Source of the DNA: Globodera rostochiensis
Lineage: Eukaryota; Nematoda; Chromadorea; Rhabditida; Heteroderidae
Assembly (NCBI GenBank): GCA_018350325.1
Contig: JAEVLN010000011.1
Coordinates: 1,794,449 to 1,858,448 of the forward strand
DNA: 64,000 nucleotides
Direction of reading: 5' to 3'
The notes under the pieces were generated by a model. It had not been told where the DNA came from and did not search any database. It saw only the letters and a program-made list of their open reading frames with translations. Of this stretch, positions 45,172 through 56,639 are shown in pieces; positions within the stretch are counted from its first letter, which is position 1, and the number at the start of each line of letters is the position of its first letter. Made by a program: the position numbers and the translations under genes.

Positions 45172-47304
45172 TAGAGACCGGAAACTTGGACCCAAAACCA
45201 AAACCAAAACATTTTTTTGGGATTTTTTGGGTTTTGGTTTTTTTTGGGTTGTGCTCCAATTTGACCCAAAACCAAAACCAAAACATTTTTTTGGGATTTT
45301 TTGGTTTTGGTATTTTTTGGGTTAACAAAACCCAAAATTTTGTACAAAACCCAAAAAATTTTATAAAACAGAACAAAATGCCCAAATTTCCGATTTTTTT
45401 AAATTTTTTTAATAAAAGTTTTATTCAACGCGTTTTTCTGAACAGTCATCACAAAAGCTACGAATAATATTAATATTTATAATTGATAATTGGAAGTGCA
45501 CGTTGAAGAAAAAGAATCATTTCCGCTTTTTTGGGGCCCGTCCGCATACGACGGTAATGAAAAAGATCGCGAGCCGAAGAGAATATTTGTTCGCTCAAGA
45601 CGCTGGTGCATGGGGGCGAAAGGAATCGGCGTGCAGCCTGACTCAGCAATGGAAATTCCTTCTCAGCGGAACGCCAGAATTCGAGCGGGTTTGCACTCAG
45701 CGGTTCGCGTGGTCGAGCAGCATAGTCCATGAACTCTTTTCGAAGATCCGGCTGAGAGTGTTGTTGGGCGGCCGAAGTGCCTGTGTTTAAATAGGATTGA
45801 ATTAACAGGGAAAATTCTGTTAGCATTTAAAAACTAACCGGGTTGATCCGCACTCGACATTATTTCCTCGAACGCATCAAATAAAAAGGCAGCACAAGAG
45901 CGCTGGCGGAACTCTTCGACTGCCAGATTCGAATGTTTAAAATGCCCCACTATATGACGACATTTGGAGAGCAATAGAGAAACTGGTGGATGTTTCAGTG
46001 AGTCCTTGACCACTAAATTAATTAAATGTGCCCCGCAGTCAAGGTGGCGGAACATTTCGTCACATTCAAACGCCTCAAAGATAGAATATAAAAACATTTT
46101 TGATTCAAAAGACTACCTTTTTCATATTAGCTCCACCATCCCGCATAAATACGTGTGTTTTGGACAGCGGAATGTCCCACAATTTCAAAAGTCCTCGCAC
46201 CATTTCATTGATTCGGTCACCAGTATGGCTGCCAGGAAAAGCGGAGACAGAAAGAACAAAAGACCTTTTTTCCCAATTTTTTGAAATTCCATGGGCGGTC
46301 AGACTGAATTTTTCATGAAATGGTTAACATCACAACTTATACCTGATATAGCTGTCCTTGGGTCCACTCCAAATATCTGTTGTAAAGCTCAGATGTTCAA
46401 ATTCATTGACTTCGACCAAAATCTTCTGCTTAACTGCGGCATACACTTTTGGCAGTACATTTTTTCTGTAATGTGACTCATCTTTGAGTGCATCTCTGCA
46501 GAATGCCCTTGTTGTCGGGTTGTTCAAATGGCAAAATGAAGTCAAAGTGCAGACGATGTAATTGATAACTCTTTTGTCCGTACAGGAAAGTCCACCTGTC
46601 AATAAAAAGAGCTAAACTAAAATAAGGCCTAATTTAAGTTACCTCCACTGGTTATGTTCATAAATTTTTCAATTGAGCCTTTTATCGGCGCATCAGATTC
46701 CAAGCGCACAAATTCTTCGTAAAATTTGGTGCCCTTGTGTTTGGCTTTTAGATGAGACAACAGACCACTTGATGCCCAATTTTTGGTTGAAATTGTCAGT
46801 TTTTTCTCGTGGTTATTACATAATAAGCATTCAGCTTCTTGGCCTCCTTGCAACTTTTTATAGAGTCCAATTTTCCAAATGTTCGATGACATGTCACGTG
46901 CTTAAATATCACCTAAATTATTTTACATCAAAATATTCCAGCTTTTCTGAACTATGAGCTACAACAAAAACTATAATTATTAATTAAACAAGTTATGCTA
47001 ATTCCGAACTCTGGTTCTGATTAGGATTAAAGTTTTGTGGCGTTTAGTTACAGAAAATTTGAAATAAACCGGGCTACACCCAAAACTTTTATACAAAAAA
47101 GGGCATGACCCAAAACTTTTGTACAAAAAAGGGCATGCACCCAAAACCAAAACCAAAAGATTTTTTTGGGATTTTTTGGGTTTTGGTTTTTTTTGGGTTT
47201 TACCCCAAGTTGACCCAAAACCAAAAACCAAAAAACTTTTGGTCCAATTTTTTGTACAAAAACCCAAAAAAAATTTTTGGTTTTGGTTTTGGGTCCGGTC
47301 TCTA
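45172..47304 (-). mobile_element. hAT transposon copy 1 (2133 bp)
   Basis: The ends are TAGAGACCGGAAACTTGG (45172) and its partner ending CCGGTCTCTA (47304), the TAGNG form expected of hAT. The subterminal regions are rich in CCAAAACCAAAA and TTTTTTGGG words. It encodes a split hAT transposase (45470-46892). Its flanking 8-mers differ (GTGAAATG outside, ATTTAGAC inside), but each matches the flank of copy 2 at 48909-51041 in inverse form. See the finding on the inversion. Confidence 0.9.
45470..46892 (-). CDS. hAT (ZBED-like) transposase, internally shortened, copy 1
   Basis: Exons: 46892 to about 46640 (BED-type finger, CLLCNNHEKK ... LLSHLKAKH), about 46600 to 46337, about 46276 to 46115, about 46080 to 45838 and about 45803 to 45470. 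It carries the RNase H-like start (LSFTTDIWSGP), HVFMRDGGANMKK with a second acidic site, the CGAHLINLVVKD block, and the C-terminal dimerisation block (FLSPPCTSVLSEQIFSSARD). At roughly 430 residues it is shorter than the usual 600 or so; the central insertion region and probably the third catalytic acid are missing. Same peptides as copy 2. Would act in the nucleus on its own ends; activity is doubtful. Confidence 0.8.
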
Positions 47305-48908
47305 ATTTAGACAACCCTGGCATGAGTCAGATTTAAATATTTTTGGTACCGCCCTCATTACCTTTGCCCCAATTAGGCGACTGTGCCGCAACCGCGCTGT
47401 GAGCCAAAGGGATGCCGCCGGTGAAAGCGCGGCACCCCTCGGGAAACCTTTTTAATTCGCAAAATAGGATGATAAAGTCCATATTCTACGACCAAAATTA
47501 ACTCTAAACCAACGGATGAACACAACGGCCGATTTATGCTGACTTTTTGAATGTTGGGTAAAAGTGCAAAATTGTTACCGCGTGGCCCTTAACTGCCAAT
47601 TGACCAATTCGTAATCAATATATCAAATAACATATTTTCAGACAATTTTTAGAATAAAACATATTTCCCCCACAAATTTTGGCCACAAAAGCACCTCCCC
47701 CCTATGGCTTTTGCCCATCTTGAGATGTATATAATTTTTTTCATAGTTGAAAGCCTGCATATTTTGTTAAAAGCAAGAGCAGAAAGTTAAGATCGCAGGT
47801 AAAAGCCAACGTGTGCATCGCAATATTTGATCTTTATTTGCCATGGAAATCCGTTGATGTACTCGAATTGGTCACTGAGTACTCCCAACGGCCCTTGCCC
47901 TTCAGAAAAAGCTCGGAAGTTCGGCATCCGGTACACAATTTGGCCGCTGCGTTTGTATTTGTCTAAAAAGGGGAAACTCCAACAAATTTTGATTTGCAGT
48001 CTATCGTTTAAAATGCCATTTTACCTTTGTTCTGATCAGTCTGATCACCATTAGAGTTCGATGGAGATTGGGGTCTGTGTCGTTTCATTTGAATACCCCC
48101 TATTTGAAAGACCAACACTTCTGAAGCAAAATAAAGGGTTTAGGTATAACGATTGCGCTGCAATTTGTTAAATTGAAAAACTTATAAGACCTCGTTTCAG
48201 GTCAGTTTCCTTTTTTTATGCCGGAATTACAGAAAACAATTCTCATGGATTGGCGCTGCCGAAAAAATTTTGAATTTTTGGCTCAATTGTTGAGAGATTT
48301 GCAACAACATTTTAAAAATAACGTTAATTTTTTTGAAGCATTAGGGAAAGGGAGGGGGTCGGCTAATAATTACTTTCAAAGGCAGCCCCTCATCTATATA
48401 TGCTTTTGTTGAAGTCTGAAAATTCTTAAACTTAGAAATTTGTATGTGGCAATTCATTCAAAGACAAAAAAATCGGAATTCCATTATTAGTGATGTATAG
48501 TAGTGAACTTTGCCCGCTTTTAAGCTATTAGTGATTTTGATCCCTTTTGGCTGCTTAGTCAACCGTTAGTGATTTTGACCGCTTTTGCTGATTAGTTGAT
48601 TTTAACCGGGTTGCCTTAAAACGTTCCATAAACAGGGAGGGGGCAGACACGGCAAAAGCGCCGTTCTGGGGCGCACATTTCACCGATTGGACATTTCGTA
48701 TTGCGAAAATATCAAATTGGTGAACGGTCGGCCGGCATCCATTTGTTGAAAAATCAATTTTGTTGGATTCCGTAGTCAAATTCCGAATGAACGGGGTGAT
48801 GAGAGAGTGTGAGTGAGTGAAGGAGAGAAAGAACAGGTCTTAGATGATGAAGTGGGGCAGTGATATTGTTGACAAATGGCCTGCACTGCGGGCTATCGGA
48901 CATTTCAC
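47305..48908. other. 1604-bp spacer between inverted hAT copies, inferred to be inverted
   Basis: Both edges carry the target duplication of the opposite copy (ATTTAGAC at 47305-47312, CATTTCAC at 48901-48908). It contains a MATH gene fragment (47787-48088) and otherwise AT-rich DNA without a supported gene. Confidence 0.8.
47787..48088 (-). pseudogene. MATH-domain gene fragment (first exons only)
   Basis: ATG 48088 opens MKRHRPQSPSNSNGDQ, matching the first exon of the MATH-BTB genes. After a short intron, exon 2 reads [16 protein letters not shown], then EYINGFPWQIKI and DAHVGFYLRS before a stop at 47787-47789. Homology to copies A and B ends exactly there, and no later MATH or BTB exon follows. 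It is a truncated duplicate, not expected to make a working adaptor. Confidence 0.8.
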
Positions 48909-51041
48909 TAGAGACCGGACCCAAAACCAAAACCAAAAATTTTTTTTGGGTTTTTGTACAAAAAATTGGACCAAAAGTTTTTTGGTTTTTGGTTTTGGGT
49001 CAACTTGGGGTAAAACCCAAAAAAAACCAAAACCCAAAAAATCCCAAAAAAATCTTTTGGTTTTGGTTTTGGGTGCATGCCCTTTTTTGTACAAAAGTTT
49101 TGGGTCATGCCCTTTTTTGTATAAAAGTTTTGGGTGTAGCCCGGTTTATTTCAAATTTTCTGTAACTAAACGCCACAAAACTTTAATCCTAATCAGAACC
49201 AGAGTTCGGAATTAGCATAACTTGTTTAATTAATAATTATAGTTTTTGTTGTAGCTCATAGTTCAGAAAAGCTGGAATATTTTGATGTAAAATAATTTAG
49301 GTGATATTTAAGCACGTGACATGTCATCGAACATTTGGAAAATTGGACTCTATAAAAAGTTGCAAGGAGGCCAAGAAGCTGAATGCTTATTATGTAATAA
49401 CCACGAGAAAAAACTGACAATTTCAACCAAAAATTGGGCATCAAGTGGTCTGTTGTCTCATCTAAAAGCCAAACACAAGGGCACCAAATTTTACGAAGAA
49501 TTTGTGCGCTTGGAATCTGATGCGCCGATAAAAGGCTCAATTGAAAAATTTATGAACATAACCAGTGGAGGTAACTTAAATTAGGCCTTATTTTAGTTTA
49601 GCTCTTTTTATTGACAGGTGGACTTTCCTGTACGGACAAAAGAGTTATCAATTACATCGTCTGCACTTTGACTTCATTTTGCCATTTGAACAACCCGACA
49701 ACAAGGGCATTCTGCAGAGATGCACTCAAAGATGAGTCACATTACAGAAAAAATGTACTGCCAAAAGTGTATGCCGCAGTTAAGCAGAAGATTTTGGTCG
49801 AAGTCAATGAATTTGAACATCTGAGCTTTACAACAGATATTTGGAGTGGACCCAAGGACAGCTATATCAGGTATAAGTTGTGATGTTAACCATTTCATGA
49901 AAAATTCAGTCTGACCGCCCATGGAATTTCAAAAAATTGGGAAAAAAGGTCTTTTGTTCTTTCTGTCTCCGCTTTTCCTGGCAGCCATACTGGTGACCGA
50001 ATCAATGAAATGGTGCGAGGACTTTTGAAATTGTGGGACATTCCGCTGTCCAAAACACACGTATTTATGCGGGATGGTGGAGCTAATATGAAAAAGGTAG
50101 TCTTTTGAATCAAAAATGTTTTTATATTCTATCTTTGAGGCGTTTGAATGTGACGAAATGTTCCGCCACCTTGACTGCGGGGCACATTTAATTAATTTAG
50201 TGGTCAAGGACTCACTGAAACATCCACCAGTTTCTCTATTGCTCTCCAAATGTCGTCATATAGTGGGGCATTTTAAACATTCGAATCTGGCAGTCGAAGA
50301 GTTCCGCCAGCGCTCTTGTGCTGCCTTTTTATTTGATGCGTTCGAGGAAATAATGTCGAGTGCGGATCAACCCGGTTAGTTTTTAAATGCTAACAGAATT
50401 TTCCCTGTTAATTCAATCCTATTTAAACACAGGCACTTCGGCCGCCCAACAACACTCTCAGCCGGATCTTCGAAAAGAGTTCATGGACTATGCTGCTCGA
50501 CCACGCGAACCGCTGAGTGCAAACCCGCTCGAATTCTGGCGTTCCGCTGAGAAGGAATTTCCATTGCTGAGTCAGGCTGCACGCCGATTCCTTTCGCCCC
50601 CATGCACCAGCGTCTTGAGCGAACAAATATTCTCTTCGGCTCGCGATCTTTTTCATTACCGTCGTATGCGGACGGGCCCCAAAAAAGCGGAAATGATTCT
50701 TTTTCTTCAACGTGCACTTCCAATTATCAATTATAAATATTAATATTATTCGTAGCTTTTGTGATGACTGTTCAGAAAAACGCGTTGAATAAAACTTTTA
50801 TTAAAAAAATTTAAAAAAATCGGAAATTTGGGCATTTTGTTCTGTTTTATAAAATTTTTTGGGTTTTGTACAAAATTTTGGGTTTTGTTAACCCAAAAAA
50901 TACCAAAACCAAAAAATCCCAAAAAAATGTTTTGGTTTTGGTTTTGGGTCAAATTGGAGCACAACCCAAAAAAAACCAAAACCCAAAAAATCCCAAAAAA
51001 ATGTTTTGGTTTTGGTTTTGGGTCCAAGTTTCCGGTCTCTA
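48909..51041 (+). mobile_element. hAT transposon copy 2 (2133 bp), inverted relative to copy 1
   Basis: Same length and termini as copy 1. Every matched feature obeys start+end = 96213 with no indel, so the arms form a near-perfect 2.1-kb palindrome around 48106. The flanks are CATTTCAC (48901-48908) and GTCTAAAT (51042-51049). Confidence 0.9.
49321..50743 (+). CDS. hAT (ZBED-like) transposase, internally shortened, copy 2
   Basis: Mirror image of the copy 1 transposase with the same exon peptides: BED finger exon from ATG 49321 (MSSNIWKIGLYKKLQGG), FTTDIWSGP exon, MRDGGANMKK exon, CGAHLINLVVKD exon, and a dimerisation exon ending PIINYKY at TAA 50741-50743. The two copies have no peptide difference in any exon I compared, so they are very young duplicates or kept alike by gene conversion. 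The same central shortening is present in both, so it predates the second insertion or was homogenised. Confidence 0.8.
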
Positions 51042-51049
51042 GTCTAAAT

Positions 51050-51480
51050 ACCATATTTATATGGCATTTGCCATATTTTGGGGGTCCTCGCCATATTTTT
51101 GTGGTTTTTAAAAATTTGACATTTTTGGAAAAATTGCTTCCCTTCTCGTCTGGACTTGCTCAAAAAGGTGAAAAAATCGATCTCCCAGCACATTGTTTTG
51201 AAATTTTTGAGAATTTCTTTTTGACGCTATTTATGATTTTCGGGGGAGAACGACTGTCTACAAATGCTTCCTAAAGGAAGCAGCGACAAAAAATATCCTG
51301 TGCGCGCCACAAATTCAGTCGACGGCATCGAAATCGATAAACAAAGTGCGAGAAATGAAATTTAAAGAGACAGAGAACAACAAAAAAACAGAGAATGAGT
51401 AAAAAGGCGACGGTTTATCCTGGGAACGCGGGCCAGTTGAGTTGGCCGTAAAAGTTTCAAAATTGGACAATTCGCCGAAG
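51050..51480. other. No gene seen
   Basis: AT-rich flank of hAT copy 2 with GGCATTTGCCATATTTTG-like words; no supported coding sequence. Confidence 0.45.
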
Positions 51481-51485
51481 CAACA

Positions 51486-51945
51486 CTAATGCTGGAGGGG
51501 ATATTTGGCCTTTTGGGCCGTAACCAGAAATTTTGATAAGCTGAGGAGGCGCTCAATCAAATCATTCGTCCAGCACTTGCTGTTTTCGTAGTCACCCCCC
51601 CCCCCCCATTTCGCTGATGTCCTCGTAGGCCGTGGTATTGATCCCGGTGATCTCCTTTAAGTAAATGTTGGTATACCGTCCGAATTCGTTGTTTAATTCC
51701 CCGAGGCCCATGCGCTCGTGGGTGACGTGCACCTTATGGCCACATGAGCTGACAATGCACAGCACTTCCAGGACAGTGTGGGTGTTGTTCTGTTGTCCTG
51801 TAAGCAACCAAAGGCACTTTAAGGAAAAAATTGATTTGGGTAGTCCCGCCCTTCGAACATTATACCAAATGAAAGCTCTCGATGAGGAGAAGCAATTAAT
51901 AAGCAAAAAAGTTATGGCCAGAAAACCTCCAAAAATGGCCATTTT
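51486..51945 (-). pseudogene. Relic of the two-helix CxxCGHxVH family, broken at a G tract
   Basis: The minus strand encodes NNTHTVLEVLCIVSSCGHKV, then ELNNEFGRYTNIYL and NTTAYEDISEM, aligning with the genes at 6514-8706. A 13-nt G tract (51595-51607) then shifts the frame to an immediate stop. Beyond it, in another frame, the expected tail DYENSKCWTNDLIERLL resumes and ends at TAG 51486-51488. The first exons and the membrane exon were not found. Gain or loss of one or two G residues would decide the frame, so an assembly error in the tract is a live alternative. Confidence 0.65.
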
Positions 51946-52009
51946 TGGAGTTTTTCATGAGCCATAATTTTAAGCATTGTCCAATCACTTAGCTTTAACT
52001 TAATGATAA

Positions 52010-52420
52010 CTCTAACTCATCGCAAGCTTGGACATCGGCAACGCTCCGCCATAAATTGGCTGAGATTTGCTTTGAAAAGCTCAGGCAAATTGGTGCGATT
52101 AAAACATCGCATAAAATTATGCTAAATTCAAAATAAAAAATAAAATTAGCAATAATATTCTCCAAAGACACCTCCAATTTGCCTCGCATTGTTCCTTCAG
52201 CCAATCCACTTGGAAGTAGTCGGCTAACTTGAGCAGGTTCATCCAAATTGAGCGTACGCTCCCGCTTCTCCTTCATTTCCACGCTGAGCATCCGATTGAC
52301 CAACGGCGAGTCGGACAACAGCCAATGGGCGGACACCGTAATTTGACGGTCGCCGATGTGCACGCTCAAATCGTCGTTTGGAGAAAAGACCGGAGGGCAT
52401 GGACTAGAAAACCCCAAAGA
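52010..52420 (-). pseudogene. BTB-domain gene fragment with internal deletion
   Basis: After a TTTTCTAG acceptor the frame reads CPPVFSPNDDLSVHIGDRQI, then SAHWLLSDSPLVNRML, which is the start of a BTB/POZ fold. About 35 residues expected next are absent. The following DNA encodes NLLKLADYFQVDWLKEQCEA, the C-terminal BTB helices, in a shifted frame. The MATH part is missing. It differs in sequence from the three MATH-BTB genes here, so it derives from another BTB subfamily. Confidence 0.6.
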
Positions 52421-52424
52421 AATT

Positions 52425-52960
52425 AATCTTGTTATAGAAAATTCCTTTTTAGAAAAAAAATCTCACTTTGGCTCAAATTTCAGTTTATGCGTCTAAAACT
52501 TACTTCAAACTTAACCGATTCATACATCTTAAAGCCATTCAAAAGCTCTCGAAGAGCTGAAGCTATTATAAGCTAAAACTTTGTGATGACAAATATCAAA
52601 AAATGCTAACCACCAAACATATTTTTTTCGATTTTTGAGTTTACGAAATGCACCCACATACTTCTCATTCAGTGCCCGTTTAAGGATTCTGATAACAACG
52701 AAAGTCTTAAGAGTTTTGGAGGGAATTACCCGGGTAATTTGGAAATGCTAAAGTGCAAGCAATTTTGAAAGTCTATACCGTTGTTTAACAAAAGTTAGTC
52801 GGTTCTCACTAGCGAATGTATATAAAATGACCAAATCCCTCAGGTGGTTATATTCTTCATCCATTCTTTCATTCAAAAGATACAAAAATTGTAACGAGTA
52901 TAAAAGTCAAAAAAATTGCCGAGTTCAAAAAAAAAAAATTAAATGTTTTGATCGAAATTC
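52425..52960. other. No gene seen
   Basis: AT-rich spacer; no supported frame or RNA. Confidence 0.45.
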
Positions 52961-52968
52961 TCCCGCCT

Positions 52969-54561
52969 TCATTCCGTGCCGAACACATTTTCGTGGCATT
53001 CTTCTAGTTCCTCCACTGCTTCAGCCCACATTTTGTTGAGTTCGGACATATTTTTGATGTAAATTCCGGAAATTGAAAAGTCTTCTTTAGTCATATCGTT
53101 CAAAATTTTCTCCTAAAATTTGTCGAATTAAATTTATTAAAATGCATTTCGGACCTTCATGCCAATAATGCCGCATTGGTGTGCCAATCGAAACTTGAAA
53201 ATGGCCGACTTTTTACTTTTTGTCAACAGAAAGTCAACGCAACGCTTCTCAACGGGGCACAACAAAAACCGATTCGCCAACATCAAAACGTTTTCAATGC
53301 ATTCATCTTAATATTTATTTGCCATTCTCGATTGGATTTATTTTTAATTATGTTGAACGAATGCCCAAAACAATATTAAACAAAAAATAAAAAAGCAATA
53401 CAATTTTTGTACCGTCCAAATCCATGTTCAGTGGGTCCATTGTGGCGATAAGTCGTTCAAAATTATCGACGGCGTCCGGAACGTCGTCAATTTGAACTTT
53501 TGGCATTTCTTCGGCATTCTCTCCAAAAAACAATGTATGAAAAAATGTTGAATAACCAGCCAACAGCTTAAATTATATTTAAAAATAATTATATTTAATT
53601 TAATTAACCCACATGTTTGTTCACGTTCACCAATTGGCCATTGACCAGCAAAGCATCTTTAGGACGAACACCGCTATAAAAATGAGTTGGAATTCATTTC
53701 AAAAAGGGCGGGTCGGCGATGCCGATAGGCGCCGTCGAGTAAAATTTGAAACTTTTTTATCCAATTTGTTAAAATTACACTTGCGATATTATTTCTCTCA
53801 TAATTAAGCGAATGACTAAGTAATAACTGTTAGCGCCGAGTTGATCGGCTCAATGCATTTACACATTTAAATAAAACCAATACTTACGGCATTCCGTTAG
53901 GCTCTTCAGTGATAACTTCAACTTTGAACGTCACGGCGTCCGCCTTCTCGTCGTATAAGCCATTCTCGGGCTCCATCAATTCCTACAAAAATAAAAGAAT
54001 TATTTAAAAACATTATCCATTTTAATTCGTTCACCTCGAATTTGATAAATTCCGGCAAACCCCAACTACAGCTATTGGCTGTGTAAACTTCAAAGTCATC
54101 CAGATCTCCTTGCTTCATAACGCATTCCCCGCTTTCTTTGCATGAAATAACGCTGAATTGGTAAGCCGCACGACAACTCCAGGCCATGTCTTAAAAATAT
54201 AATATATTAATTTATGGGATTTTCGCGGTGTTTAAAAATTAAGATCGCTTACCCGTTTTATCGCCATAGCAAAGCAGGTAAAGGCCAACATGCTCAACAC
54301 AATAATTGATTTCAATTTGCCACGGCAATCCGTTGATGTACTCCATCGGTTCACTGAGTACTTCCTTTGGCTCACGTCCTTCAGAAAATTCCTTGAATTT
54401 TGGCATCCGGAACACAATTTGGCCACTGCGTTTGTACTTGTTGTCTGCAAGGAGAAAAACCAGTTTAAATTTTGATTAAATTTGTTGAAAAATGTCATTT
54501 TACCTTTAGTCTGATCACCGCCAACAGTGTTCGACGAAGATTGGCTTTTGGATGGTTCCAT
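52969..54561 (-). CDS. MATH-BTB domain protein, copy B
   Basis: Starts at ATG 54561 ([20 protein letters not shown]) and ends at TGA 52969-52971 ([11 protein letters not shown]). MATH exons: [55 protein letters not shown], then [21 protein letters not shown] exons: [66 protein letters not shown] and [13 protein letters not shown]. All exons of copy A are present in order without stops, so the gene looks intact. Predicted cullin-3 adaptor. It lies opposite in strand to copy A and the same as copy C. A GC hairpin motif copy sits in one intron (about 53712). Exon edges are approximate. Confidence 0.85.
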
Positions 54562-54599
54562 TGTGAGTATTTTTGATGAACGGATGCTAACAATAAATG

Positions 54600-55500
54600 A
54601 TAATATATGTGTCTACGATGCTGTGAGAGCTTAAAGATCAAATTGCAGGTTCAAACCCCGACGGTGTAAATAGTTTTTTCTGTTTTTCAATTAACTTTAT
54701 GGGAAGAAAACAATTTTTTCATAAATTGTTTTAAAATATTTTGATTTTAAAATATTAAGGCAACCTAGAAATTTTTTATTTTTTGCTTCAGTGAATTTAC
54801 TTAACATTTAAAAATTCGCCAAATAATGCTGGTGTCAAAAAATAGAAAAATTAAGGAGCATTTATAGTAAATAAAATAATTTTAAAAGTATATTTATTTT
54901 TGATTTTTCTGATCATTTTTTCGCTCTTCCGTGATGCATTTTTGGGCCTTTTTCTTAACAAATCCCATCAAAAAATGCAAAATTTTTTCGGCGGCGCCTA
55001 TCGGCACCGCCGACCCTCCCCCCCCCCCCCTTCAAACTAAACCAAAAACTTAAAAATCCTGCCACAGAACAAGAACAGGCCGAAATTCTGATTTTCTTGA
55101 AACTCAAGCTTCCCAAACTCATTTATAAACATTTGATAAAGCCAAAATTTCCAAAATAAACGAGTTTTTGTTAAAAAATTACTCAAAAAAGTTTTAGTAC
55201 CGAAAAAGTACCGACAATTTTTTCTCGGTACTATTCGGTACCGGTACTTTTTCGGTACTTTACCGAAAAATACCGACCGAAGCTTTTCGAAAAGTACCGA
55301 AACTTTTTTGTAACGGTTTTTTTTCGGTACTTTACCGAATAGTACCGACCGAACCTTCTGGCCGATCACTACTAAAAAGTGGTGCAATTGGACATGGGGT
55401 CAAACAATGTTTTGACGTGAGGTGTCTGACACTATTTCTCTACATCATTTTAAAGCCCATAAAAAATGCTAAAAAAAGCCCCTGAACACTTTGTCTCACA
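54600..55500. other. Intergenic repeats, no gene seen
   Basis: A tRNA-like word pair lies at about 54618-54665 (AGGTTCAAACCCCGA). A GC hairpin motif copy is at 54990-55012, next to a C tract. About 55197-55375 is built from CGGTAC/GTACCG words (palindromic, like the MITE at 11102) and ends CCGATCACTACTA, but I could not find its other terminus. Confidence 0.5.
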
Positions 55501-55519
55501 ATGCTTCTTTCGTTTGTTA

Positions 55520-56268
55520 ATTCGCTTTTGGCCAATTCGCTTTTGGCCAACTCGCTTTTTACCCGACTCGCTTTTTTTGGGACGATTCGCTTTTTTTGGG
55601 ACCATTCGCTTTTTAGTAAGAAAAAAGCATTTATGAGCGAAATTTGAAGGTTTTATGCAATTCTTTAAGTGTATTCAGGCGTTATTGAGGTAGCTGATCA
55701 CGAATATGACATCAGATTTATCATAAGACATCATCTAATCTACGATTTTGACACCTATGTTTTTGTAAAAAAATTAAAAAGTTTTTTTTCAAAGTTGAGA
55801 AAAAGGTGTTTTTAGAGGTATTCGAGGGCGTAGAATCCGAATCTGACTCTCTTATTGTAATTTCGTGCATTTCCACCGATTTTGAGCAATAAATGTGATT
55901 TTTGAAATTTCGAAAAAAAATTAGAATTCGGATCCAGGGTTCGAAATTGGTCTATGTAAATATCAGATTCTGATTCTACGCCCCCGAATACCCCTAAAAA
56001 CAGCTTTTTCTCAACTTTGAAAAAAAAAAATTTTTTTTAAATTTTTTTACAAAAACATAGGTGTCGAAATCATAGATTAGATGATGTCTTATGATAAATC
56101 TGATGTCATATTCGTGATCAGCTACCTCAATAACGCCTGAATACACTTAAAGAATTGCATAAAACCTTCAAATTTCGCTCATAAATGCTTTTTTCTTACT
56201 AAAAAGCGAATGGTCCCAAAAAAAGCGAATCGGGTCAAAAGCGAATTGGCCAAAAGCGAATAGGGTAT
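55520..56268. mobile_element. Foldback element, about 750 bp, arms about 320 bp
   Basis: The left arm (from about 55520, CCAATTCGCTTTTGG ... AGTAAGAAAAAAGC) is the inverse of the right arm (to about 56268, GCTTTTTTCTTACT ... GGCCAAAAGCGAATAGGG). Inner arm blocks include CTACGATTTTGACACC / GGTGTCGAAATCATAG and GTATTCGAGGGCGTAGA / TCTACGCCCCCGAATAC. The two blocks also found at 11540-11780 sit here in paired orientation. No coding capacity. Confidence 0.75.
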
Positions 56269-56639
56269 TTACCCAAATTCAGACGTTTCACCAACTAATG
56301 CTGGAGGGGATATTTGGCTGAATGACTCCATTTTACCCTTAAAAATAAACCTATCCGGGTTGCCACTCGAAACCCCCGCAAACTCTTTCGGTAAAAGTGC
56401 CCGTGGGTGATTTCTGCCTGATTCATGCATCGCACAATATGGTAATAATTGCAGTTGAAAAAGATAATGTTGTGAATAATTTGTGCAAGGCATCATCCAA
56501 TCCATCATCAATCTGCTGGATCTATTTGTGATGACTAAAATTTAAATTTTTAAAAGTGTTTTAGAAAAGTCAGCCCCGTTTAAAAGCTAATTCTACACTT
56601 TTTATGGCAAAAATCCGAGGTTTTAAATAGCATATAAAA

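Noticed and set aside
45137..47323. Pro/Lys/Phe-rich frames at the edges of the hAT copies
   Set aside because: They translate the CCAAAACCAAAA subterminal repeats; the true transposase exons lie between 45470 and 46892.
49256..50723. Minus-strand frames across hAT copy 2
   Set aside because: Shadows of the plus-strand transposase exons; the same shadows appear mirrored in copy 1.
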